From Prescottella equi (GTDB taxonomy: Bacteria; Actinomycetota; Actinomycetes; Mycobacteriales; Mycobacteriaceae), in assembly GCF_020171745.1 (NCBI RefSeq), contig NZ_JAIVAH010000006.1, positions 87,076 to 151,075 of the forward strand: a DNA stretch of 64,000 nt, in the 5' to 3' direction. The notes beneath the pieces are model-generated. The model worked only from the letters and a program-made list of their open reading frames with translations, searched no databases and was not told the DNA's origin. A program made the position numbers and the translations under genes. The first letter of the stretch is position 1, and each line of letters opens with the position of its first letter. Below, piece by piece: positions 31,370-38,917 of the stretch.

Positions 31370-32147
31370 GCCTTCACCTCCATCGACCATTCACACGAAA
31401 TGACCCCCGACGGGTCGATACGTTGTCGAACTCGAGCCGGCGCCCGACCGAAGTCGAACTGCCAACCCGTCCCACCCGCTCCAGTCCCCCCGGCCCGGCG
31501 CCCGAAGGCGACGACACCGGTGGACGTCTCCATCACCAGACCCCGAGCAAGACTGGGAAGGCAGTGAATTCATCCCCGAAACAGATGTGCTTCAGATGCG
31601 AGAAATCGCTTTGCACCGTCCGCTGTACGCAAACGTTCTAACACGCCCCGGTGCCCGCCAAAAGTCGAACGAACCAGGTCCGAAAGTTGGGCGTTCGTCC
31701 GGTTCGGTGACGACGCTGGTTGGACGAACGTCCACAAAGAACCTCGGTCAGAGCACAAGGTCCCACCCGAAATTAACGGGGAGACTGACCCTTTAAGAAA
31801 ACAGGTACGGCAGTACTACTACCGGGTAACCAGACCGACCTGCGGAGACCATCCGCACTCGGTGCCTGATCCCCCGCCACCCGATACCGAGAACGCACCA
31901 CTCGAACTGGCGAGCGCACACCTGCAGGGACCTTCGACTAGGGCAGAGTCCGTCTGAATCGATGCACAGAACCACCAAATCGCAGCAGGCCGACACCACT
32001 ACTGGACACCTGTCAATGTGACGGAAAACACAGGCACCGACTTGGTCGCTCGACCGGCGGCGCGACTCGACCAATCGCCTCATGCAAGCGATGCCTGAAA
32101 CTTCAACTATGCCAATGGAGCTCGCACCGCGATGCCCGCCGGCATGC
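31370..32147 (-). promoter_or_regulatory. Long non-coding region upstream of the glycan operon
   Basis: About 780 bases without a credible gene, visibly richer in A and T than its surroundings (for example AATTAACGGGGAGACTGACCCTTTAAGAAAACAGG, split around 31770-31803). It holds a perfect 9-bp inverted repeat (CGTTCGTCC at 31692-31700, GGACGAACG at 31722-31730) and related GAACGAACC/GGTTCGG elements within 31660-31710. This probably contains the operon promoter with regulator sites and a long 5' leader. Confidence 0.5.
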
Positions 32148-32735
32148 TCAGTTGGTGCGGCGGCCGGGATGCGTGGGGAAGTTCAGGTACGCGCGCGACG
32201 GGGTGGGACCACGCTGCCCCTGGTACTTGGATCCGACGGCGGAACTGCCGTAAGGATTCTCGGCTGCACTCGTGAGCCGCAGCAGGCAGAGCTGACCGAT
32301 CTTCATCCCGGGCCACAACGTGATCGGGAGATTGGCGACATTGGACAGCTCGAGCGTGATGTGCCCACTGAACCCGGGGTCGATGAACCCGGCGGTGGAA
32401 TGCGTGAGCAGGCCCAGTCGACCGAGGCTCGACTTGCCTTCGAGGCGGCCGGCCAGGTCGTCGGGAAGCGTGCACACCTCGAGCGTCGAGCCGAGGACGA
32501 ACTCGCCGGGGTGGAGCACGAACGGCTCCCCTGCGACCGGTTCGACGAGCGAGGTCAGCTCGTCCTGCTGCAGCGCCGGGTCGATGTGGGTGTACTTCGT
32601 ATTGTCGAAGACGCGGAACAGGCTGTCGAGTCGCACGTCCACACTCGAGGGCTGCACCATCTCGGGAACGAACGGGTCGATCCCGAGTCGTCCGGATGAA
32701 ACCTCGGCGCGGATGTCACGATCAGAGAGCAGCAC
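32148..32735 (-). CDS. dcd: Deoxycytidine triphosphate deaminase (probably bifunctional dCTP deaminase/dUTPase)
   Basis: 195 residues, beginning [20 protein letters not shown] and closely matching the mycobacterial enzyme as I remember it. [25 protein letters not shown] and the C-terminal [15 protein letters not shown] are the family signatures. Mycobacterial Dcd both deaminates dCTP and hydrolyses dUTP to dUMP; I infer the same here. In mycobacteria dcd lies beside tRNA-Gly and next to a UDP-glucose dehydrogenase gene. Here the tRNA is conserved, but the glycan operon lies on the other side. Confidence 0.96.
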   Translation of the reverse strand: MLLSDRDIRAEVSSGRLGIDPFVPEMVQPSSVDVRLDSLFRVFDNTKYTHIDPALQQDELTSLVEPVAGEPFVLHPGEFVLGSTLEVCTLPDDLAGRLEGKSSLGRLGLLTHSTAGFIDPGFSGHITLELSNVANLPITLWPGMKIGQLCLLRLTSAAENPYGSSAVGSKYQGQRGPTPSRAYLNFPTHPGRRTN

Positions 32736-32895
32736 AGCACGAGGCTACCGGGACGGCGAGTGTGACCGGCGCGGACCTCGCATTTCCGACCCTCGACCGA
32801 CGCGGATTCGAAGGGTCGAACACCTGCGATTGGCCTTCTGCTACAGTTGCCGCTTGCAGGCTCCGGATCTTCGGATATCGGCAAAAGCCCTGCTC

Positions 32896-32969
32896 GCCGA
32901 TGTAGTTCAATGGTAGAACATCAGCTTCCCAAGCTGAATACGCGGGTTCGATTCCCGTCATCGGCTCCA
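32896..32969 (+). tRNA. tRNA-Gly (anticodon CCC)
   Basis: The acceptor arms GCCGATG (32896-32902) and CATCGGC pair perfectly, the discriminator is T, and CCA is encoded at 32967-32969. The anticodon stem TCAGC/GCTGA encloses TTCCCAA, giving anticodon CCC. The T arm has GGTTCGATTCC. Length is 74 nt. tRNA genes like this are common integration sites; see the genes that follow. Confidence 0.96.
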
Positions 32970-33145
32970 TCCAGGACGCTCTCTCGTCTCGACGATCTCT
33001 CTTCTCTCTCTGACTCCACTCAGCTCGGCTCCTGCAGATCTCCCGCAGCGAGTCCGCGCACTTCGCGGTGGTCTCCGCGATCCTGAAACGAGGACACGGA
33101 CCTTACGGGGGCTATGGCCATGGAGACCTGCGATACGTTTTCGTC

Positions 33146-34255
33146 GTGTCTCAACTCGGAACGGTTGTCGCGGACCACTACCAATTCGTGCTGGGCTCGC
33201 CCACCGGGGAGACGTACCTGCCGGAGGAAACCGGCAGCGTCATCGAAGTCGGCCCCAACTTCGCCACCGTCATGACCGGCATCGCCTACGGACCGGTCAT
33301 GCTGACCGTCGACGTCCTCGACGACGAACCGGCAACAGTCGACGACACCGGAGCATGGGGCGTCATCGAGGAAGCCACAGTCAACCTCACCAAACCGGCA
33401 TACGTGCTCACCTTGGACGGCGAGAAGGTCCCGGATTTCCAGAAGCTGCCGATCAAACGAGGCCTGCATCGATTCCGGGTGTTCGGTCGCGGACGTGACA
33501 CCCATGCCGGACAGACCGTCACCGAGCCGACGGAGCAATACGTTGTCCAGATCTGGAAAACGACGCGGCCGCAAGAGATGCTGCGACTGATCAAGACCGA
33601 CGCCGCATGGGACCAGAGCATCGTCACCCATCCCAAACGCAACTGGTGGGATCCAGATCCGGCCGGCGACGCCACCCTGTATCTGAAATACGGATATGAC
33701 CAGATGGCGCAGTGGGCGAAAGACGAAGCGATCCGGTGGGGCGGACGGCCACCGTCCGAGAAACTCCGCTCCAACTTCCACGCGATGGGCATTGCTGGTC
33801 TCGACCGTCCACTGGCAGATGCAATCACCCGAGCTAGGCCACCGAAACTGCGTCGCATCGCGGCTTGGGCCGCCCGTCGCGCATATACGACGGCAGGTCT
33901 CGCAGAGATCGAGTGGATCCGGCCCGCTCTGACAGCCCTGGACCGGGGTGAACCACTACCGCGCCCTTTCGGCGAGCACCAGTCCTTGGCGCTGTACAAG
34001 GCGTTCGAAGACGACCCGGCTATCGACGTGACCGTCACCGGCGGCGACGTCAGGAACGCCAACGTACCCGCTGCCCTACTAGCCATGTACGCCATCTCCA
34101 CAGCGGTCAAACAAGATTCAATGAACGCCGCCTTCGAGTGCCTGGACATCGCAGCGAAGACCGACGACTCCGACTACGCATCTCTCATCAGGGATCTGCG
34201 GCGTGAACTCTTCCCGAGATTGATGCCTGTAGACCAGTACGAGCGATGGATCTGA
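33146..34255 (+). CDS. Hypothetical protein, about 369 aa
   Basis: Not recognised. I prefer the GTG at 33146 (MSQLGTVVADHYQFV), since a -10-like GATACGTT lies just upstream and would give a leaderless transcript; the frame is also open back to a GTG at 33068. The first third looks beta-rich (DHYQFVLGSPTGETYLPE, FATVMTGIAYGPVMLTVDVL). The rest is helical and charged, with VQIWKTTRPQEMLRLIKTDA and a C-terminal alpha-helical stretch. There is no signal peptide or membrane segment. It starts about 180 bp after the tRNA-Gly and is alone on its strand. A role in an integrated element is possible. Confidence 0.6.
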   Translation: MSQLGTVVADHYQFVLGSPTGETYLPEETGSVIEVGPNFATVMTGIAYGPVMLTVDVLDDEPATVDDTGAWGVIEEATVNLTKPAYVLTLDGEKVPDFQKLPIKRGLHRFRVFGRGRDTHAGQTVTEPTEQYVVQIWKTTRPQEMLRLIKTDAAWDQSIVTHPKRNWWDPDPAGDATLYLKYGYDQMAQWAKDEAIRWGGRPPSEKLRSNFHAMGIAGLDRPLADAITRARPPKLRRIAAWAARRAYTTAGLAEIEWIRPALTALDRGEPLPRPFGEHQSLALYKAFEDDPAIDVTVTGGDVRNANVPAALLAMYAISTAVKQDSMNAAFECLDIAAKTDDSDYASLIRDLRRELFPRLMPVDQYERWI

Positions 34256-34624
34256 CCGACTTCGCGGCTCACCAACGGCCGGACAACGAAGCTCCAGCCC
34301 GATCCAGCCGACAACGGCTGTTGCACGCAGATCGTGCCACCTGAAGTCGGGATGACCTATCTCGATGACAATCTCTTTGAACCCACTCCGCGCCAGCACG
34401 TTCGCATGACGTCGCGCCGACGAGCCCTATTGAGCTCCTTCGTTGGGTTGGACATCCAGATGCCGCGCTAGACGTCTTCCGAGCGTGACTCATTCGGCCG
34501 TAACGACGCGGGGGTGTAATGACTGCGCGGCGAGAGCGATGGAAATCCCAGTGGCAGTCCACTCATGGGAGATCGATCGACATGCTCAGATCTGGCCGGC
34601 AGTGCAACAGGGGGGGGGAGAAGC
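34256..34624. other. Intergenic stretch with no supported gene
   Basis: I find no reading frame here with convincing protein character on either strand. The right end has an unusual run of nine or so G residues (34611-34619) followed by AG, which acts as the ribosome binding site of the lipoprotein gene. Confidence 0.5.
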
Positions 34625-35128
34625 TTGCGACTACGTGTCATGGCGCCACCAATGGTGTTGGCCGCTCTTCTGCTGACTGCTTGCAGCGCCGAGCAGGCGC
34701 TGCCCGATCGAGTTCCTCCGGCGGAGGTCACGTCGGTGTCGCCACACGTAACCACGGCCGTAATGTCGCCCGGTCGCCCCGAAGTGCAGACGGATTCATG
34801 GCGCGACTACGACCGGACTGAGGAAGCAAGCACACCGGCGACAACCCCCATCGTTGAGTCCGTCGTGACGCCCTTGCAGTCGTCGCCGGAGCCGGCCCAG
34901 GTTGCACCGTCATACCAGCCGGTGACGACCTCCGCCGTTCCCGCGCCGACGACAACGTTGCCCACGACTTCGATCTCGGTCATCACGCCACAACCGACGC
35001 CCTACATCCCGGAGGTGTACGAGGGCCAGCCTTGCTCTGGTCCGGACCAACGCGGCAGGTTTGGTCATGTTCCAGCTGGTTGCATCGAGGGCAACAACGG
35101 GAAGTATTACTGGCACATCTTCTTCTAG
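34625..35128 (+). CDS. Putative lipoprotein with Thr/Ser/Pro-rich linker and short Cys-containing C-terminal domain
   Basis: About 167 residues from a TTG at 34625, which follows a G-run/GGGGAG site by 4 nt; an ATG at 34640 is an alternative. The N-terminus MAPPMVLAALLLTACSA is a lipoprotein signal with lipobox LTAC. A low-complexity Thr/Pro/Ser-rich stretch follows, then a compact tail of about 35 residues with two Cys (GQPCSGPDQRGRF, HVPAGCIEGNNGKYYW). It is probably surface-anchored. The function is unknown. Confidence 0.65.
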   Translation: MRLRVMAPPMVLAALLLTACSAEQALPDRVPPAEVTSVSPHVTTAVMSPGRPEVQTDSWRDYDRTEEASTPATTPIVESVVTPLQSSPEPAQVAPSYQPVTTSAVPAPTTTLPTTSISVITPQPTPYIPEVYEGQPCSGPDQRGRFGHVPAGCIEGNNGKYYWHIFF

Positions 35129-35194
35129 CGGAAGGCGCGCGCATACCTCGAGATCTAGGTCCGTGGACGAGTGAGGTTGCCTGGAGTCCCGACT

Positions 35195-35509
35195 TCAGTT
35201 CCCCTCGGATCCGGATCCGGCAACAGCGAGGTACTCAGCGAGGTCGTCCCTGACGTGCTCGGCGTTCCGTTCCGCATCCATGGGGGAATCTGCGGTCCAG
35301 ACGATCTCTATGCCATTGCAGACTCGGGCGCCGATCCTGACCGCGTTGATCAGATCGTCGGCCCCTGCCGGGCAATCGATGTCGTACAGCCCACGCTCGA
35401 ATCGCACCTTCTGCTCATCATGTTGGCCGTACTCGACAACGAACCATCGGTGGAAGAGATTCACTGCAAAGCGCAACCGATGTGGGGCGAACTCGCCGTC
35501 TGCGTCCAC
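35195..35509 (-). CDS. Hypothetical protein, 104 aa
   Basis: Of the overlapping frames here I favour this one, since it has ordinary protein composition (NLFHRWFVVEYGQHDEQKV, YDIDCPAGADDLINAVRIG, a C-terminal acidic helix) while the opposite frame reads poorly. It begins with a GTG that lacks a strong ribosome binding site. It has the same orientation as the RNase HI-like gene about 95 bp upstream, so it may be part of the same transcript. No family is recognised. Confidence 0.45.
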   Translation of the reverse strand: MDADGEFAPHRLRFAVNLFHRWFVVEYGQHDEQKVRFERGLYDIDCPAGADDLINAVRIGARVCNGIEIVWTADSPMDAERNAEHVRDDLAEYLAVAGSGSEGN

Positions 35510-35602
35510 AAGCTCTCTGCACTGCAGATACGGGGATCATCCTGCGGCATCAGCGGCAAGATCACGAGGAGTTCAAGGCAGAGCTTCCGTCGGCGCGCCT
35601 TC

Positions 35603-36220
35603 CTAGGCGTGATCGAAATCCACTATGAGTTCGTAGCTTTCGAGGAGATCGTAGGCTGATATCGGCTCCAGGGTTATGACAGACGGGGTGAGATCCCGGA
35701 GCACCTCGCACTTGCCAAAGAAGTGTCTGACCTCCTCCTCCACGCTGCCCCGGTAGTAACCGAACCCTGCGGTGCCCTTGGCTACCTTGTCTGCCACGGT
35801 GTTGAGACAGAACTCAAGCTGATCTGCCCAGTTCGCCTTGTGGCCCTTGATCCATCTCACCTTGGAGTGATGTCCGGCCTGGTCGTTTCTGTCCAGCTGG
35901 CCCACCAGGTCCTCGGCGATCCACTTGATCTGGTCGTTGTTGCTCCGCCAGAAGTGGGTCCCCCTCTTGGCGTACATCAGTCCATGTCGGATCGACTGAT
36001 GATCTGTCAGTATCAGCGCACTCATCTGGGAGTAAACCTTGAGAGCCTCGATCACGGCGATATGCTCCAGCACCCCGTTGTCCAGGATCTTGTCGTGGGC
36101 GTCCGTTATCTGGCGTCTGTATACCACTCCGTCGGAGGATGCGAACGCCCAGCCAGCTGCGCCCTTATCGTGGAGGATCGATGCGTCGGTGCCGACGATG
36201 AGATCGGGAGTCCATGCCAT
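35603..36220 (-). CDS. RNase HI-like protein
   Basis: 205 residues. The first strand GTDASILHDKGAAGWAF carries Asp12; Glu52 lies in LEHIAVIEAL; Asp73 in LILTDHQS; and the last acidic site in TVADKVAKG. The His loop is WIKGHKANW. Spacing between Glu52 and Asp73 is close to that in E. coli RNase HI, so the D-E-D-D set looks complete. It would cleave RNA in RNA-DNA hybrids, or act on another nucleic acid. The C-terminal 50 residues are an unrecognised extension. It begins 6 nt after the NADAR gene, so the two form an operon. Confidence 0.75.
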   Translation of the reverse strand: MAWTPDLIVGTDASILHDKGAAGWAFASSDGVVYRRQITDAHDKILDNGVLEHIAVIEALKVYSQMSALILTDHQSIRHGLMYAKRGTHFWRSNNDQIKWIAEDLVGQLDRNDQAGHHSKVRWIKGHKANWADQLEFCLNTVADKVAKGTAGFGYYRGSVEEEVRHFFGKCEVLRDLTPSVITLEPISAYDLLESYELIVDFDHA

Positions 36221-36226
36221 CGTGGA

Positions 36227-36799
36227 TCACCGATCTTCAAGGGCCAGCTTCATCCTGACGTTCATCAGGATGGTCCCCAGCGCATTGTCGCCAAGTATGT
36301 TCCGATGCCTAGGACAGGAGCAGCTGCCGCACACTTGATCGTGCCAGATGTTTCCTTCGATGATTACAGAACCCATCGTTCCCAGGAGCATGTCACCCAG
36401 CTCATGGTTGTGAGTGAACTTGGTCCAGAGGATCTCCTCCATCCTCCGATACTTGACCCGATCCCAGCCGTCCACCAACTTGACACGACACCCAACCTTA
36501 TTGATGTCAGCTGCATTTGGAGAATTCATGATCCGATACATCGACTCCAGATCGTCGGTCTTGGCTGCCGCGAAAGCGTGCTCGCTGGTCGAGAATCGGA
36601 GGCCGTTGTAGATCACACCAGCTTCGTAGAAGTTCGACAGGAAGGCGTAATCTCCCTCAAAGAAGTCGATGATCGGGACCTCGGTGGCCGACGTACTTAC
36701 CCCATCTGATAGCGGAGGGCGCCCCTCCGGGTCCATGACATCCGTGTAGGCCCAGAGATTGAGAACGATCTCCGGTTCCCTCAGTGAATCCAATTCCAT
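36227..36799 (-). CDS. NADAR-family protein (YbiA-like N-glycosidase fold)
   Basis: 190 residues from an ATG preceded by AAGGGGG. The core has FLSNFYEAGVIYNGLRFSTS followed by EHAFAAAK, then the terminal DNALGTILMNVR, all family signatures. Known NADAR proteins either cleave an N-glycosidic bond in a riboflavin intermediate (YbiA type) or remove ADP-ribose from guanine in DNA, as in DarT-NADAR toxin-antitoxin pairs and phages. No DarT toxin is visible next to it; instead it is followed by an RNase HI-like gene. The N-terminal 45 residues are an unassigned extension. Confidence 0.8.
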   Translation of the reverse strand: MELDSLREPEIVLNLWAYTDVMDPEGRPPLSDGVSTSATEVPIIDFFEGDYAFLSNFYEAGVIYNGLRFSTSEHAFAAAKTDDLESMYRIMNSPNAADINKVGCRVKLVDGWDRVKYRRMEEILWTKFTHNHELGDMLLGTMGSVIIEGNIWHDQVCGSCSCPRHRNILGDNALGTILMNVRMKLALEDR

Positions 36800-36903
36800 T
36801 GCGCCCCCTTGTTCGGTTAGTCCTTCGCGAAGCTACCAATAGGCTCCGACACGGACGGGTTCGCTGCGACTCTCTTCTGTCTCGTCCTTCTCTTCTCTTC
36901 GCG

Positions 36904-36949
36904 AAGGCCCCGATCAGAGGTTATTTTCGACCCCCGATCGGGGCCTTTT
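36904..36949 (+). terminator. Rho-independent terminator
   Basis: A 12-bp stem (AAGGCCCCGATC at 36904-36915 with GATCGGGGCCTT at 36936-36947), a 20-nt loop and TTTT running from the stem end. The T-run is on the + strand, yet no + strand gene lies directly upstream, so it may be left over from an older element. Confidence 0.75.
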
Positions 36950-37056
36950 CCATCCCAGTGAAGTTCACGAAGAGGTACGAGTCGGTTGGGGTTCCCACCA
37001 GCCGGCTCGCAGACCGGCACACACATCAAGCAGCCGGACAGAATCTGCAGCCTTTG

Positions 37057-37449
37057 TCAGGCGTAGCGGTGTGCTGCAACCGGCCAGGAGCGGTCGACGC
37101 CGTTCCGCGTGACGGTAGGCGGTACGCCGGCCCCGAATTCCTCTACCCCAGGTTCTTGTTCTTCGATCCCATCGAGAGCCGAATCGTTACTAAATTGGAG
37201 ACTCCCCCTTCTGATTTCACGGATCAGTCCCGAAGAATCCTCTCCATCATCGCTCGGCTGACTCGGTCCACTTTCCTCGTTCGCGAGAGGACTTGGAGCA
37301 GTCCCGCCAAAGAACCTCCTACTCAGCGGCATCGACATGGAACTTGAAGCTGGCGGAAGCTCGGTCCCTCCCCGTTCGATGGCAATTCGCTTCGCTCGCA
37401 GCACCGACGGGCGGAACACCGCCTCCCCATTAGCACCCGTTGCGTTCAC
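37057..37449 (-). CDS. Hypothetical protein, 130 aa (weak)
   Basis: A Ser/Pro/Glu-rich frame starting with GTG (MNATGANGEAVFRPSVLR). It has a basic N-terminal third and an acidic, probably disordered remainder. There is no recognised domain, signal peptide or good ribosome binding site. Codon use is not obviously different from chance open frames in this GC-rich DNA. I list it because the opposite strand offers nothing better over this stretch. Confidence 0.3.
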   Translation of the reverse strand: MNATGANGEAVFRPSVLRAKRIAIERGGTELPPASSSMSMPLSRRFFGGTAPSPLANEESGPSQPSDDGEDSSGLIREIRRGSLQFSNDSALDGIEEQEPGVEEFGAGVPPTVTRNGVDRSWPVAAHRYA

Positions 37450-37667
37450 CTATCGACGCTCTTGAGGAATCGAGAGCGTGTTCTTCACGATCGAGACTCG
37501 GCGGAGGTCGAGCGGGGACTCAGTCGTGATGCGATCAGATCTGCCGGCGGAACTGCTCACAATCAACGGCTGCTGATTCCGAGTGCCCGACGGGAATCCC
37601 TTCTTCCCTCGCGCCGGGTTGCCCCTTGCCGTTGCACCGGCCGACCGCAAGCCTTCACCATCGAGGA

Positions 37668-38270
37668 GTGGGCAATCTCAGGATCGTCGTGCCCGAGGAG
37701 TACATCCTCGACGGTATGTGCGCGTTCCCGCGACCGGGCGACAGCGCGGAGTACTCGCTGGCCTTCCGTGAGCGCACGGCACCGACCCACCCGGCGATGC
37801 TCAACGACGTCCGCGCCGAAGCCGAACCGCCCAGGAACAACCGACGCTCTCCGGGCTGGACCGACCCCGACGGGTCGTTCCAGCCACCGACGTATCCGAC
37901 GTTCCTGCACAGCGCCGACTTCACGGCGTTCTTCCGCTCGCCCGAGTTGCTTCGCGGTCCGGTCGCACTGCGTGGCACCCTCGAAGCCGACTGGCCGGCC
38001 CTGGTCGGCGATCCCCCACCTGTCCACGGGACGCTCATCCGCTGCCGGCTCATCACCAGCACGGCCATCATCGACCCCACCGGTCAGCACCACACACCAA
38101 TCGACACCCTCACCGACCTCGACGAACCTGTCGGCTTTCGATCGGGGCTGGTCCCCGCCGGGCCGCCCGGTAAGACCGGCGGCCGGGGCTGGACGCCCAT
38201 GGTTCCGCCTCAGCGCGGCGAGTGGACGCGAGACACCGGCGTGCTGGTCACCCTCTCCATCTCGACATGA
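37668..38270 (+). CDS. Hypothetical protein, about 200 aa
   Basis: The frame reads as a normal soluble protein (VVPEEYILDGMCAFPRPGDS, HGTLIRCRLITSTAIIDPTG). The GTG at 37668 is one possible start, with AGGAG touching it; a GTG at 37689 is another. There is no signal peptide or membrane segment. Several proline-rich loops and a Trp near the end (GRGWTPMVPPQRGEW) are visible. The family is not recognised. It marks the right border of the poorly conserved stretch after the tRNA. Confidence 0.55.
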   Translation: MGNLRIVVPEEYILDGMCAFPRPGDSAEYSLAFRERTAPTHPAMLNDVRAEAEPPRNNRRSPGWTDPDGSFQPPTYPTFLHSADFTAFFRSPELLRGPVALRGTLEADWPALVGDPPPVHGTLIRCRLITSTAIIDPTGQHHTPIDTLTDLDEPVGFRSGLVPAGPPGKTGGRGWTPMVPPQRGEWTRDTGVLVTLSIST

Positions 38271-38375
38271 GAAGGCATACTCGCAACGACCCACACTCGC
38301 TCCGGCAGTTGCATTTTCAACTTTCAGGAAATTACTCGCCGTAATGAACACGGCACACCGCACGATGTTCTGATC

Positions 38376-38909
38376 ATGAAAACTTCACATCGAATTGCTT
38401 CAGTAGCAGCTGCCGGGCTCATGGGCGCTGCGATGTTCGTTGCGGCGCCGGGCGTGGCCAGCGCCGCCGATCCGTGCATGCTCGGGACGTCGAATGTGGG
38501 ACCACGAACGTGCGCCATGGCGGACGTCGGACTGGCCCCGGTGTGGACGCTGGGCAACGGGCTGTGTGTCGGCATGCTGACCGCCTCCGGCAATGCGTTC
38601 GACGGTCCTCTGTGGGAATATTCCTCTGCTCCGGGCGCGGTTCACTCCGTCGAACTGCGGATCGCGCAGGGCTTCTCCCCGCTGGGAGAGTGGGCGTCGA
38701 CCACCCTGGCCTGCGACGTGACCGCAATAGTCGACTGGCACAACCTCGATACCGGGCAGAGCGGCAGCGTGAGCCGATTCATCCCCGCACACAAAACCAG
38801 TACCTCGCCCGAGTACGTGAACGTCGGCACCGGCCCGGGGCGGGTGCAGCTCACGATGCGAACCGACCGCCCGAGCATCCCGGTCTCGACGACGGTGGTC
38901 GTCCCCTGA
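38376..38909 (+). CDS. Secreted hypothetical protein
   Basis: 177 residues with a classic Sec signal peptide: MKTSHR, a hydrophobic core of about 18 residues, and an AxA site at GVASA near residue 31. The mature part is about 147 residues, beta-rich, with four Cys (DPCMLG, RTCAMA, GLCVG, LACDV) that could form two disulphides. Small secreted proteins like this are common in mycolic-acid bacteria. No family is recognised. It ends 8 bp from the stop of the convergent dioxygenase gene. Confidence 0.75.
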   Translation: MKTSHRIASVAAAGLMGAAMFVAAPGVASAADPCMLGTSNVGPRTCAMADVGLAPVWTLGNGLCVGMLTASGNAFDGPLWEYSSAPGAVHSVELRIAQGFSPLGEWASTTLACDVTAIVDWHNLDTGQSGSVSRFIPAHKTSTSPEYVNVGTGPGRVQLTMRTDRPSIPVSTTVVVP

Positions 38910-38917
38910 CCTGAGTC

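Noticed and set aside
31370..31390. ATG at 31390 as start of the sugar transferase
   Set aside because: The first seven codons contain a perfect GGAGGTGA spaced 7 nt before the GTG at 31369, so that region is the ribosome binding site.
3563..31390. MbtH-like protein, PPTase, fatty-acyl-AMP ligase, ornithine hydroxylase or DHB genes near the NRPS
   Set aside because: None seen; the siderophore interpretation is therefore not supported by the neighbourhood.
35171..35659. 162-codon + strand frame over the 104-aa hypothetical gene
   Set aside because: Poor protein character and overlaps the start of the RNase HI-like gene's 3' end; the - strand frame reads better.
32950..38000. Duplicate of the tRNA-Gly 3' end (attachment site)
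   Set aside because: I scanned by eye for GATTCCCGTCATCGGCTCC and found no second copy; a degenerate one could be missed.
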